Part shown: positions 23,281-33,598 of the stretch, piece after piece | Position numbering within the stretch: position 1 is the first letter of the stretch | How the letters are laid out: each line of letters opens with the position of its first letter | Assembly (NCBI GenBank): GCA_037349315.1 | Contig: JBAIAC010000040.1 | Coordinates: 17,378,001 to 17,442,000 of the forward strand | Reading direction: 5' to 3' | From: Chelydra serpentina | Lineage: Eukaryota; Chordata; Testudines; Chelydridae | DNA: 64,000 nt | Program-made: the position numbers and the translations under genes | The notes under the pieces: generated by a model | Databases searched by the model: none | Seen by the model: only the letters and a program-made list of their open reading frames with translations | Told to the model about the DNA's origin: nothing

Positions 23281-26112
23281 CATCAGTGTAACTGGCCCCA
23301 CAGGAGAGAGTCATTATTTTAAAATGATCAATATTACTTTTTAAAAGTAGGTCTGAGCGCCACGTTTCCCCATCTAGTTTCTCACAAAAAGCAAAGTGAA
23401 AGCATTGCATGATGTTCCAGAAATGTTTACTAGTTAACAAGAATGCAAAGCAGGCCTTTGATGGCAGCGATCGCCAATAAGCAGCTGCTATCCTGGGAAA
23501 AAACAAAGGAGGCAGGCGCTGTTGTTGAGGGGAAAGCAGGAGGAGGAAAAATGACACTCAAAGATTACAGGGTCAAATTTGTGCCTCATTGTGAGTGGCT
23601 AAGTCCTGTCCACACAACTGGGTGGAGGGCCAGGACTGGGAGTTTAAAAGCTTTTTAAAATTATGAGGAACACACAGCTACAAATAATGCAGCTGTTCAC
23701 ACGCAGTCAATGATATCACACGAGACTATTCATGCAAAACTATGGTGTAATGGATGGACATGGCCTGTTCTTTATAGTCAGTTACAGCAGTGCAAGAGCT
23801 GTCACTAGAAGAAGCTGTTTTTATAGGAGTGTATATACAACAGACACATCGCCCATGATGCAGGACAGCAATAAAAGAGATGCTCACATCCATCCCCGTT
23901 CAGCACACCCCTGAAGCTGAATAAAGATGCTTTACTGAATCGGGGCCATAGTAAGTAACCAGATATCACATATTAGCATCATGAGGGGTAAAAAAACAAT
24001 GGGTGTCAGCATAGCCCACGACTTGCTGCAGCCCGGGTCTTCTCCTGGCCCGACCTGTTAGCTTCTGAGTAAGCGTTTCTGGCTCTTTGAGAGAGGTCTG
24101 GGCTTGTTAGCTCAGGGGCAGGTCAGACCCTCTGGCTAGAGAGACCCACAGTTTGGTGAGGTAGGTCACGGGGGAGGATGAGTGGTGATGGTAGGGTACC
24201 AGTGCAGGTGTACAGGAGAAGACAGATCTCTGCAAGGACAATTCTAGAAACAAGCAGGCCTGGGCAGAAAGCGTCAGCTGAGGTGAACAAGCATGTTACT
24301 TTCATTCCAGCTATCACCGAAAGCCATGGAGGGAGCAGGTGTGGACATGTACCAAGGTGGTATATTCTGGGCCAAGAGCCCATCAGTGTCAGCTCTCAAA
24401 CTGAGGAGGGAAGACCCTGAGCTAACCGGCTCTGACTCTTCTCATCTCGGCTTTACGGCTCCACCCGGACTATGCTGTGTCCCAGTTGATGGCCATTTGC
24501 ACTGGGTCTCTTGCACGACTGTAACCTCGTCGCTCCCATGCTGCCCTGGAGAAGCTCACGTACAAGTTATGCCCCAGGTCTTGCAAGAGGCTCTTCCCAG
24601 AAGCAGCAGCAGCAAAGCTAAAACTTGTAGGCAGGCATGTGAAGAGAGGGGAAGGGTAGGAGGGGTGGCTGGGATTCTTGCTTTAGGCCACCCACACAGA
24701 AAGACCCTCCTAACGTTAGTAGCAGAGCAGAAAACTCCTTGGCATATTTTAACGAGCTGTATTTTTAAATTCAGCACATGATTATTTTTTTATATATATA
24801 ATTGAAAAAAAAATCTTCCAGCTACAGGAATCCGGCCCAGGTCCTCCCCTTCCGTGCATTGGCTGGCACGCAGCCACCTCGCCAATGCAGCCCTGAAATG
24901 GGCAAAGTCTAAGCGCCCTCTAGTGGCAACATCATGTTCTAGCATAAAACCAACCAGCATCTTATTCAGAGCTGAGCAAGCCCTTAAAACAAACCAGGTG
25001 ATTTCTTCCTGCTGCTCCCGGTCTGGAGGAGGAAAACTCTACCAGTGTGGGCAGGCAGACAAAAATGTTAACTCACTTTGCTTCCCAGACACAAGCAGAG
25101 GTCTCAGCGTTGCATGAGGCCTCTGGAAAGTTGCAGACCTAAGGCATGAACAGGAGAGACTATTGCTCCCTGCATTTCATTTCAGCTAGTAGGCAGGTGA
25201 ACAAGATCCAACACTAGAAAGCTCCTATTCTCAAATTCCATTTCTTGGTTTTCAAACCTCAGTAAAAACATTCGTCTCCAATGAGTTTCCCTAGAGAAAG
25301 CCAACAGCAGCAATCTCTCCACTGTCTCCAGGCATCTCTGTGCGACTAAAATGAAACTCCATGCACTGGCTGCCAAACCCTCTGAGATCGCCTCATTGCT
25401 AGTCTCTGCTCCCCTGGCACTCAGATCTGCACAGCCAAGACTGGAAGAGCTATTTTCCCCTGGATAATCATCTGCACTTCAGAGGGAGACAGGGAATTAC
25501 TGGACCTTTGCGGGGTGCTTAATGCATGCAGGTTCCAAGAGCATCCTGGTTCTCTCCAAGGTTACTGAGAAGCTCCTTAAATCAAAGACACTCTATTGAA
25601 ACACATTAACCATGGGCTTTATTGATCATGTCTGCCCTGCAAGGGAGCCCATGACACTCCCAAAGTCCTGTCCCCAGCATGCAGGGGTTCCATGTGATAC
25701 AAAAGCCGGGACAGATTCTCTTGGGTCAGTCTAGTCTCTGATCCAGAGTCCTACTCAGGAACATGCTGGATATCTCCCCTGGATCCTCACTCTCACCTAA
25801 ATACAGTGGCCTCTGTCCCGCGGCTTTGCCTGTTTCTGTGCCTACTTCAAAGCTCCCTACTATAACAGAAGAGCATCATGGCTCATGCGTTGCATACTTC
25901 ATATGAGATTACATGGGGGTAGGACATACTTAGTTTATTTGCCGAGTTGTGCTGGGAGGTGCTAAGCCCGTGAAACAAGCTCTCTCCTTTGGGGAGTCGG
26001 CTTGCTGTTGTGGTTAACTGCTCAAGCAAGCAGCCAGAAGTCAGCTATTGCTAAACGTTTTCCAACATCCGTCCTCAACATCCGTACGTACGTCCCGTCC
26101 AGTCTGGAATGA
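23281..26112. other. Intergenic sequence, nothing assigned
   Basis: No recognisable gene. Low-complexity A/T runs lie near 24,785-24,815. Several short frames on both strands have no domain signature. Confidence 0.4.
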
Positions 26113-26517
26113 CTCATTCAGACTTTGAGGTCAGAAGGGACCATTATCATCATCTAGTCTGACCTCCTGCACAACACAGGCCACAGAATCTCACCCACCC
26201 ACTCCTGCAATAATCCTCCCACCTATGTCTCAGCTATTGAAGTCCTCAAATCATAGTTTAAAGACTTCAAGATGCAGAGAATCCTCCAGTAAGTGACCCA
26301 TGCCCCATGCTGCAGAGGAAGGCGAAAAACCTCCAGGGCCTCTGCCAATCTACCCTGGAGGAAAATTCCTTCCCGACCCCAAATATGGTGATCAGCTGAA
26401 CCCCGAGCACGTGGGCAAGACTCACCAGCCAGACACCCAGGAAAAAGTTCTCTGTAGTAACTTCTAACGTCCCATCACCGGCCATTGGGCCTATTTACCA
26501 CTGACAGTCAAGGGTCA
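26113..26517 (-). repeat. CR1-type LINE fragment, antisense (uninterrupted copy)
   Basis: Contains 'ggtcagaagggaccattatc' followed by 'atctagtctgacctcctgc', and 'ctggaggaaaattccttccc'. It aligns over its length with 43,136-44,158. This copy keeps 'gactcaccagccagacacc' intact where the other is split by a solo LTR, so it gives the empty site. Confidence 0.75.
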
Positions 26518-26519
26518 AC

Positions 26520-26910
26520 ATGGCCGTTCTCCCACTGAGCACAAGTGGCGCCTTTTTAATTTTTTGGCGCCTTTTTAATTTTTACCCACCCAGCGGTGCT
26601 CCGGGTCTTCAGCGGCCGGTCCTTTGCTCGCTCCGGGTCTTCAGCGGCCGGTCCTTTGCTCGCTCCGGGTCTTCAGCGGCCGGTCCTTTGCTCGCTCCGG
26701 GTCTTCAGCGGCCGGTCCTTTGCTCGCTCCGGGTCTTCAGCGGCCGGTCCTTCAGTGCCGCCAAAGACCTGGAGTGAGTGAAGGACCCGCCGCCGAAGTG
26801 CCGCTGAAGACCCAGAGTGCCGCCAGGTGAGTACAAGCAGGTGGCGCTTTTTTTTTTTTTTAATGTCCACTCCCCCTGTTCTCTCCCCCTGGCTACGCCG
26901 CTGAGCAAGC
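26520..26910 (+). repeat. GC-rich repeat of the 'tagcatagcc' family with tandem array
   Basis: Starts near 'aagtggcgcctttttaatt' and ends 'cccctggctacgccgctgag', an end resembling those at 11,355 and 15,013. The 'ccgccgaagtgccgctgaag' body matches the copy at 15.1-15.3 kb. The flanks TGAGCACA and TGAGCAAG are similar, but the left end is not a clean terminal repeat. Confidence 0.55.
26598..26757 (+). repeat. 32-bp minisatellite, about 5 units
   Basis: Units begin 'gctccgggtcttcagcgg' and end 'ccggtcctttgctc', starting at 26,598, 26,630, 26,662, 26,694 and 26,726; the last diverges. The first four are nearly identical. It has no spacers or leader and is not a CRISPR. Confidence 0.92.
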
Positions 26911-28261
26911 GAGCAGAATGCTGGCAGATTCAGCCACTGAGTAGTGGTGCCCGTGGTGGGAAGACGGTGCCCCGGTGGGTTCCTGGAAGGGGCAGTTGCC
27001 TGGGTGCCGTTCTGCTCGGAAAAGTGAGACTTCCCTGCATGCGCTCTTGGACAGCTGCGTGAACTGGTTCAGACAGAGTCAGTGTCGATCCAAACCACCA
27101 CTTGGGTACCGTGCAGAAGCCATTGCTGATGTCGGTCTCTGCTGGAGGGTGTATCTGGCACACCTACCTTATAGTAACTGGCCCCCGACCCTTTCTCCTC
27201 TGGAATTGCCTGCCTGCTAGCCAGGCTGAGGAGCAGTTATCGTCCCAGCAAGGCTCTCCCCTCCCACAGCGTCCCCTCCCTTCCAGCATAGAGCCTCAAA
27301 CCTGGCACACGGCGCCAGGGCTGCAAATCTTCCCTTGAGAGAGAGAAGCCAGCGTGAGTCCATCGGGAACTGGCTCAGGTGTCTCTCTGGGTGGGCGCCT
27401 CTCAGAATCCCCCCTCTTCGAGGAATCGGTGCCCTCAGCATTGGCTACGCCCCAGGTGGCTGGCATAATCTCAGAGGAGCTCCCCGTGCCCAGGGCTTGT
27501 GATGGGCCAGGTGGTAACCTGGGCCCATATCCTGGGGAAAGGACTCTAGAAAGGAGAGGTGGGGCAGGAATGAAGGCCCAGGAGCAGCAGGGGACATGGG
27601 GATGGGCTGCGCCGGGACTGGCTTTTAGAGCGGCCCAGCTCACCCTGCTGCGTGCCTGGGAAAGCACAGGGATAGAGCACGGGTGGGGATAGCCTGAAAG
27701 AGCACTAACAAACAGGGCGGGGAGGCACCCCAGAGAGGCGGCCCACCAGCGGGACCGCTCTTGTGTGGAAAGGTGAGCTAGGAACCAGGGTGTCCTTCTG
27801 GAGAGCCCGAGAGGTCACTATTGCCTTCCCAGCCAAGCTGCTCCCTGTCCATTTGACGCAGCCCTGGGCGACATCTCCCCTATTTCAGGCGGGCAGGGGG
27901 GTATTCGAATGTCCGCAGGATGGAGACTGAATCATCTCCTCCATCAGCTGCCAGGGCAGTCAGGTGACGTGGGCTCCTCGTCCTGTTATTGATCACCACG
28001 AGCCATTGCTCTGTGACCAGGGCAGAGGACGGGCTAGCAGGGAGTGTTTCATCCGGTTTTCGGTGGATGCGGTGCTTGTTGAGAAACCGGATTTGGATCA
28101 GTTGAAGCTCCCTGGTGAGGGAGGGGCACGTCCTGGAGCTGCTAGAGAAAGCCATTCGCGGTTGCACAAGCACCACGCACCATACTGGTCCTGCAAAACC
28201 CCAACCTATTCTCGAGCACCTTCTCTAGTAGCTGTTTACACGTACAAAGCACTCCAGTAAC
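26911..28261. other. Intergenic sequence, nothing assigned
   Basis: Overlapping frames on both strands, including a protein-like pair at 27,880-28,260, do not match families I know. TMEM119, expected on this side of SELPLG from human synteny, is not recognisable. Confidence 0.4.
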
Positions 28262-28410
28262 AGGAAGGAAGTGCTCTTATCTCAGTTTTACAGATGGAGG
28301 AAACTGAGGCAGAGAGAGATGCCCTGCCTTGCTCAGTCACACACAGCTAGGAACTGAACCCAGATCGTCCGACTCCTAACCACGAGCCCGTCCTTTTGTC
28401 TGGAGCCAGG
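28262..28410 (-). repeat. Antisense MIR SINE
   Basis: Contains 'tcagttttacagatggagga' followed by 'aactgaggcagagagagatg', 'gctcagtcacacacagctag' and 'aactgaacccagatcgtccg', a close match to the reverse complement of MIR. Confidence 0.75.
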
Positions 28411-28939
28411 GCCTGCCGCAGAGCCAGTCTGCAGGCCCCTGAATGAGAGGCACCGGCCTGCGGCAGGCAGCCGGCCCGGCTTGGCAGCGGCCCAGCTCTT
28501 AAGCCCTGCAGCAGCAGGGACACGTTACAGAGACAGGAACCTCAACCCCCCACGACTTGGACAGTCGAGAGAGGAATGGGGTCAGAGAAACGCCACCCAG
28601 CGTTTCCCTCCCAGGGCAGGGTGCTGGGAACATGCCCAGTGTTTGATACCTGCAGCTACCGCCAGCGACCGCCTGGAGTTCAGCATTGGGGTGCCCACAG
28701 CACTGGGGAGGGACCGGGCTCTGCAGAGTGGGCCGGGGGGGCTGACGTCGGTCGCCCAGGGCTCTCTCTGAGCAGCCCGCCCAGCCATTCCCCTCCGGGT
28801 GGTGGCATGTGAGCTCAGGGCCATGACCCCTGAAGAGGCGTCAGGGGTGTGACCACCCGGACTTTCCCAGATTGCTGGAGGGGAGGTGGGGCCCCGTGCC
28901 ATGCCAGAAGGTGTTCACAGAAGAGACTTAACCACAGGC

Positions 28940-29601
28940 AGGTCCTCAGAGATGTTTATGTTATTCATTTGAACAAGGCACATTACATTGAGATTCCTTC
29001 ACCCATTGAAGTGCAAAATAGTAACATGCCCCTCGTACATTAGTATAAATTAAAGCAGCGTCCCCATTGTAACACAGTCTGGGCCAGTTCCACAGCTGGG
29101 ATAACGCCATTGGCTCCCCAGGAGCTGTCTGGGTCCCGCCAGCAAAGGATCTGGCCCCTGGCATATAGCATCAAACGCAGCAGGCAGATGAAGGTCAAGA
29201 GGACAGAACAGCAGATTCAAAATCCCCAAGCCAGGTGGAAAAACCAAGCAGGGTCACCAGGACCCCCATTCCGTAGGCTCAGCAGTGTCTGCTCCTGGCA
29301 CATGCTCTTCGCTGAAGGCTCTCTCTTGCCAGATGCCAAGTGCCTTGTTAGTGCCAGGTGCCACAAGCAATCCTGTTCTTTCTGTGGAGGGTTGAGGTCG
29401 CTCAGCAGCTCTCAGAGCTGGGCCCTGTTGTGGCTAAATACAGCACGTCCCATACTCACATAACACAGACTTAAGCCTAGTTAGATGGCCACACTGCGCC
29501 CAAGAGATGGTGGGATGGATAGGGTCACTCCAGTGCCCGGGAGGAGGGTGGATGGCCCAGGAAATGAGAATTGGAGAACCCCTGGGCAGGTGGCGAGGTG
29601 T
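28940..29601 (-). other. SELPLG: SELPLG 3' untranslated region (extent inferred)
   Basis: Sequence directly after the SELPLG stop codon on the minus strand. A variant polyadenylation signal (CATAAA on the minus strand, near 28,955) lies about 640 bases downstream, and no interspersed repeat interrupts the stretch. The end is a guess from that signal and needs transcript evidence. Confidence 0.4.
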
Positions 29602-30990
29602 CTAATGGTCCGGCAGGAAGCTGCTCAGAGTCAGGTTGTCTCCTTCGGTCTCCGAGCTGTTGTCCCTGGGCATCTTCATCCTCTTTACCTTGCTAGGCTT
29701 CTCCCCATTGGCCACCGGCTCGCCGTCGGGCAGCAGGGCCGAGATGCACACCATCTCAGTGTGGCTGTGCTGACGCACCTGGCAGACCCGCTTCTGGCGC
29801 CACAGCAGGGTGGCGAGGATGGCAGTGCAGACGATGAAAGTGGCAGCCACAAGAGCAAGGATGAAGATGGCCAGCAAACACTTCCCCACCAGGATATTTG
29901 TGTGAAAGGGCAGCTGCTGCAAGGGGACTTCCGTGGTGACAGAGCCACCCGCCGGGGGCCCCATGCGAGGAGCATGGGTCTTCCCCACCGTCAAGAGGCC
30001 AGACCTCCAACTGGCCAACTCTTTCACAGGCAGGACTCCATCAGAGGACTTCGTCAGAGGTTTGGGTGGCAAAGTAGGTGAACTCTCCTCCAGCCCCTTC
30101 ACTCCCACTGGCCTGATGGAGGAGCCATGTTCCCTGCTCTCTGTGCTGTTCACCAGGAGTTCTTCTATCCCAGCGGCTGCTGCTTCTGAGGAGACATTGC
30201 TGGAGCTCTGGGTTGGGGCCGCCTTGGTTAAGGTATCAAGATGGCTGCCCGCTTGAACACTGGCCGCTTCTGTGGCGTCGTTGTCCGAGCTGTCAGTAGA
30301 CCATGGCTGTGCTGTAGTGGTATCATCATCATAGAAGTTTTCTTGGGGCATACTTTCGTCTTGCTGGTCAGGAGCTAGAGAGGACTCGGTTTCGTCCATG
30401 GTTAAGGTATCAAGATGGCTGCCCGCTTTAACACTGGCCGCTTCTGAGGAGACATTGCTGGAGCTCTGGGTTGGGGCCGCCTTGGTTAAGGTATCAAGAT
30501 GGCTGGCCGCTTGAACACTGGCCGCTTCTGTGGCGTCGTTGTCCGAGCTGTCAGCAGACAATGGCTGTGCTGTAGTGGTATCATCATCATAGAAGTTTTC
30601 TTGGGGCATACTTTCGTCTCGCTGGTCAGGAGCTAGAGAGGACTCGGTTTCGTCCATAGGATGCTTCGAAGGAGTCATGGAGAATGTGTCGGTGGTGGTG
30701 GTCTCTTCAGCAGAACGATTGGATGACTTCACCTCAGCATCCCTCTTCTCACGGATAAACACGGGGAAGTCAGCGCTCCCAGCCCCTGCTGACAGGGGCA
30801 TCCCAGCCCCTGCTGTGTCCCACACCCACTGGCCCCGCGGAGAGCCCTCAGCTGCAGGAATCCCGCCTGCTGCCCTGATCTCTCCCACTGTGTCATCTTG
30901 GCCACTGTGCTGGGTGGGTGGAAGCTTGTAAGCAGAGGCCTGGAGCAGGCTCGAAAACAGCAGCAGCAGAGTGGCCCCGATTGGAGCCAT
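29602..30990 (-). CDS. SELPLG: P-selectin glycoprotein ligand 1 (PSGL-1, CD162)
   Basis: A 462-residue type I membrane mucin that, in mammals, is the leukocyte counter-receptor for P-, E- and L-selectin. Visible order: signal peptide (1-20); propeptide with a 'VWDT' block resembling the human 'LWDT', ending at a furin-type REKR (80-83); Ser/Thr/Pro-rich ectodomain; Cys371 just before the transmembrane helix (about 372-395), equivalent to the human dimerisation cysteine; and a conserved tail with TEMVCIS.LLPDG (411-423) and a terminal LTL.SFLP. N-glycosylation sequons lie at 91, 179, 265 and 281. An 86-residue segment is tandemly duplicated (112-197 and 198-270), each copy carrying NFYDDDTTT. 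Those tyrosines (134, 220) and Tyr21 are the only ones. The ATG lies five bases after a splice acceptor, as in human, where the single coding exon follows a non-coding exon. Identification rests mainly on the transmembrane and tail match and on the neighbouring CORO1C. Confidence 0.94.
   Translation of the reverse strand: MAPIGATLLLLFSSLLQASAYKLPPTQHSGQDDTVGEIRAAGGIPAAEGSPRGQWVWDTAGAGMPLSAGAGSADFPVFIREKRDAEVKSSNRSAEETTTTDTFSMTPSKHPMDETESSLAPDQRDESMPQENFYDDDTTTAQPLSADSSDNDATEAASVQAASHLDTLTKAAPTQSSSNVSSEAASVKAGSHLDTLTMDETESSLAPDQQDESMPQENFYDDDTTTAQPWSTDSSDNDATEAASVQAGSHLDTLTKAAPTQSSSNVSSEAAAAGIEELLVNSTESREHGSSIRPVGVKGLEESSPTLPPKPLTKSSDGVLPVKELASWRSGLLTVGKTHAPRMGPPAGGSVTTEVPLQQLPFHTNILVGKCLLAIFILALVAATFIVCTAILATLLWRQKRVCQVRQHSHTEMVCISALLPDGEPVANGEKPSKVKRMKMPRDNSSETEGDNLTLSSFLPDH
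30181..30657 (-). repeat. SELPLG: 258-bp tandem duplication within SELPLG
   Basis: Copy 1 occupies 30,400-30,657 and copy 2 30,181-30,399 (the last 39 bases are absent or diverged). The copies are nearly identical at nucleotide level, with a few differences such as Gln/Arg at residue 124/210 and Leu/Trp at 144/230. A shorter internal echo (residues 157-169 and 185-197, ASV.A.SHLDTLT) suggests earlier rounds of duplication. Confidence 0.93.
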
Positions 30991-30998
30991 TGAACCTA
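30991..30998 (-). promoter_or_regulatory. SELPLG: Splice acceptor of the SELPLG coding exon
   Basis: Read on the minus strand, a pyrimidine tract 'gttttcttctcctag' precedes GTTCA and then the ATG. The exon begins at 30,995, four untranslated exon bases after the first G before the start codon region, giving only a five-base 5' untranslated part in this exon. Confidence 0.75.
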
Positions 30999-32003
30999 GG
31001 AGAAGAAAACAAAGAGATTAAATTAATGGTAAAAAAGAAAAGGCTGAGGAGGTAACTGCAGGCGTCAGAGACGTTGAGAAAACACCCCAGTAGAGATGAG
31101 CTCAAGACGCAAAATTAGGTCCCAACATTTGTGAGGATTCAGCTCTGCATTTCCATTCTCTGTCGCACTGACGCTAACTGGGTATGTCCAATGGCAACAC
31201 GGCAGGCTGAACGTGTCGCTACATCAGAAGGCATTCGCGGCCTCTTCTCCCCACCTCACGCCTTCGCAGCCTAATAACCCCTTCATTGCTTCCAGCACGT
31301 GCAAGTTGTTAGGAGGAGGAGGAGGAGGAGGATTACAGTGGCACTTAGGAACCACAACCCCAGATGAAGGCCTCCCTGTGCTAGGCACTGTCCAGATAAA
31401 GAAAGACACCTGTCTCCGCCCCAGGGAGCATACACTCTCGGGGGGCAGAGACAATGAACAGTGTTTGGCTGCAGAGTGGAGTCTCAGCCATGGGTTCCAG
31501 AAAGCCATCCGTGTCACTCCTGGGGTATTAGTTGGCACGGAGAACTGCTCCAGGCAGCTCCGCAGGAGGAGTGTTTGCTACCAACACTAATCAGCCTCCC
31601 TTCACCCCTCTGCGCAGCCATCGCCAAGTGCCCTGGGGATTTGGCGGAGGACAGTGGACTGACTCCGTGGGGTCCTACGGGGAGCTCGTCTCCTGCAAAC
31701 TTCTTCAGAACTCCCCCCAATTTCAATTCCATGCCCCTCACCGGCTCTGTGGGGTGGGTGCGTTGTCCCCTCCCCACGGCACTGATCCATAGCGCTGCTT
31801 CTTTGCTCTTACACCCGTGCAAGAGTCTCTTGGATTGGTGCAATTTATAGTGTTGGGGGGCGGGGGCAGGTCATGAGCACGATAAAAAAAATTGTAAAAG
31901 GGAGACGGACGAGCTTCCTCCGGGAAAACCCAGCTCGGGGCTGGTGTTGAAGAGCTGGACTCACAGGCAGGCTTGTGGGGGCTCAGTTCTGAACGGAGAA
32001 AAG

Positions 32004-32323
32004 ACACAAGAATGGCCAGACTGGGTCAGACCAAAGGTCTATCTAGCCCAGTATCCTGTCTTCTGACAGTGGCCAATGCCAGGTGCCCCAGAGGGAATGA
32101 ACAGAACAGGGAATCATCAATGATCCATCCCCTGTCGCCCATTCCCAGCTTCTGGCAAACAGAGGCTAGGGACACCATCCCTGCCCATCCCGGTGAATAG
32201 CCATTGATGGGCCTATCCTCCATGCATTTATCTAGTTCTTTTTTTAACCCTGTTATAGTCTTGGCCTTCACAACATCCTCTGGCAAGGAGTCCCACATGT
32301 TGACTGTGCGTTGTGTGAAAAGA
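32004..32323 (-). repeat. CR1-type LINE fragment, antisense
   Basis: Contains 'aatggccagactgggtcaga' followed by 'ccaaaggtctatctagccca', 'gtggccaatgccaggtgccc' and 'gccttcacaacatcctctgg', a block recurrent in turtle CR1 copies read on the opposite strand. Confidence 0.65.
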
Positions 32324-33476
32324 CCCTGGTCCAGGAGTGGGTTGGAGTCTCTCTCACACTACCTCTGCCTAAACAGCTGTGAGCAGGGGCTCAGGCCTGG
32401 AGGGATTTGCTCCCATGTCAACTACCCGTTCACCCGCACTGCTCCAAGCCCCTAGCAGAGGAAACCACTACGCTATCAGCTACCATTGGCTCCAGAGCCA
32501 CAAACCCGGTTTCAAAACAGGAATCAGCTCCACCCGTGGAAACTGCAGATAAAAGCAATGCACTGGCCTGGGTTTGCATGCGTCCTGTTTTGCAGCATCC
32601 CTCTTCCTCTTCCCTCCCCCCAGCTCCACGCACCGTAGGAGTTATGCCATGTGGAGGGGTTCACAGATTTCATTGCAGCTGTTCTATTGAGGGGATCTTT
32701 CCCCCCCACCTCCTCTCACTGCTGCAGGATTGCTTTCAGGACCCAATGATGAGTGATCGGGTACCAGTGCAACTAACTGGGGAGCAGTCACTAGGCCAAA
32801 CCCATTGTACAGACAAAGCCTAAGTCAAGTGCTATGGAAAGAGTGTTAATGGAAAACCAGGGGAGAGAGAGAGTGTGCGACTGTGAAGGGTTCTCTAGCA
32901 TGGCTAGTGAGATCACTGCTTTTGGAGGCCAAATAATTGGATTATTTTGAGTCCAAATGGCTGTTATTCCTGAGTGGTTTTAAATGGCCCTTTCAGATGC
33001 AATTCATTTAATTTACGGGCCAATTACCTTACAAGGATTTCCTTCCTAGAGAGAGACGGTAACTATGACGGAGAGCAGATAACATCTCTGCTGGGGATCT
33101 AGAGAAAGTTTGCAAGTAAGAAAATGCACTTTAAGGAAGTAGAGTCTCAACCAGCTTGAAAAATAACTCACTGTGAAAGCTCTGGAGTCTTGTTAACTCA
33201 CGAGTAGCCGTGTTACAAGGGTTACACGTAACACAACTGCCCGCCCGGCTGGAGCACTGCCATTCCAGGTAGCTCCCGAAGCGCTCAAGCTGCATATATA
33301 TAGAAAACTCACGTCACCACTGAAATGCAGCCTCCTCTGGGGCAGAGCACCGTGATTTAGTGAAAAAACACATTGCAGCACTTCGCGGGAAATGACGACG
33401 CTCGCATCCAAGTGACGTTTTGGGGGGATTGAGGTTAACAGGCTGTAATTACCCAAGGAGGAATTTGGTCTGGACA

Positions 33477-33598
33477 TAGGGTGACCAGATGTCCCAATTT
33501 TATAGGGACAGTCCCAATTTTTGGGTCTTTTTCTTATATAGGCTCCTATTACCCCCCACCCCGTCCCGATTTTTCACACTTGCGGTCTGGTCACCCTA
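33477..33598 (+). mobile_element. hAT-type MITE, TAGGGTGACC family, copy 5
   Basis: A 122-bp copy with intact terminal repeats. TCTGGACA flanks it exactly on both sides (33,469-33,476 and 33,599-33,606), an 8-bp target duplication. Confidence 0.93.

Noticed and set aside
26598..26757. CRISPR-like array
   Set aside because: Units are contiguous 32-bp repeats without unique spacers, in a vertebrate genome.
29485..30081. 198-codon plus-strand frame opposite SELPLG
   Set aside because: It is antisense to the well-supported SELPLG tail and membrane exon and has no domain; it is a shadow of GC-rich coding sequence.
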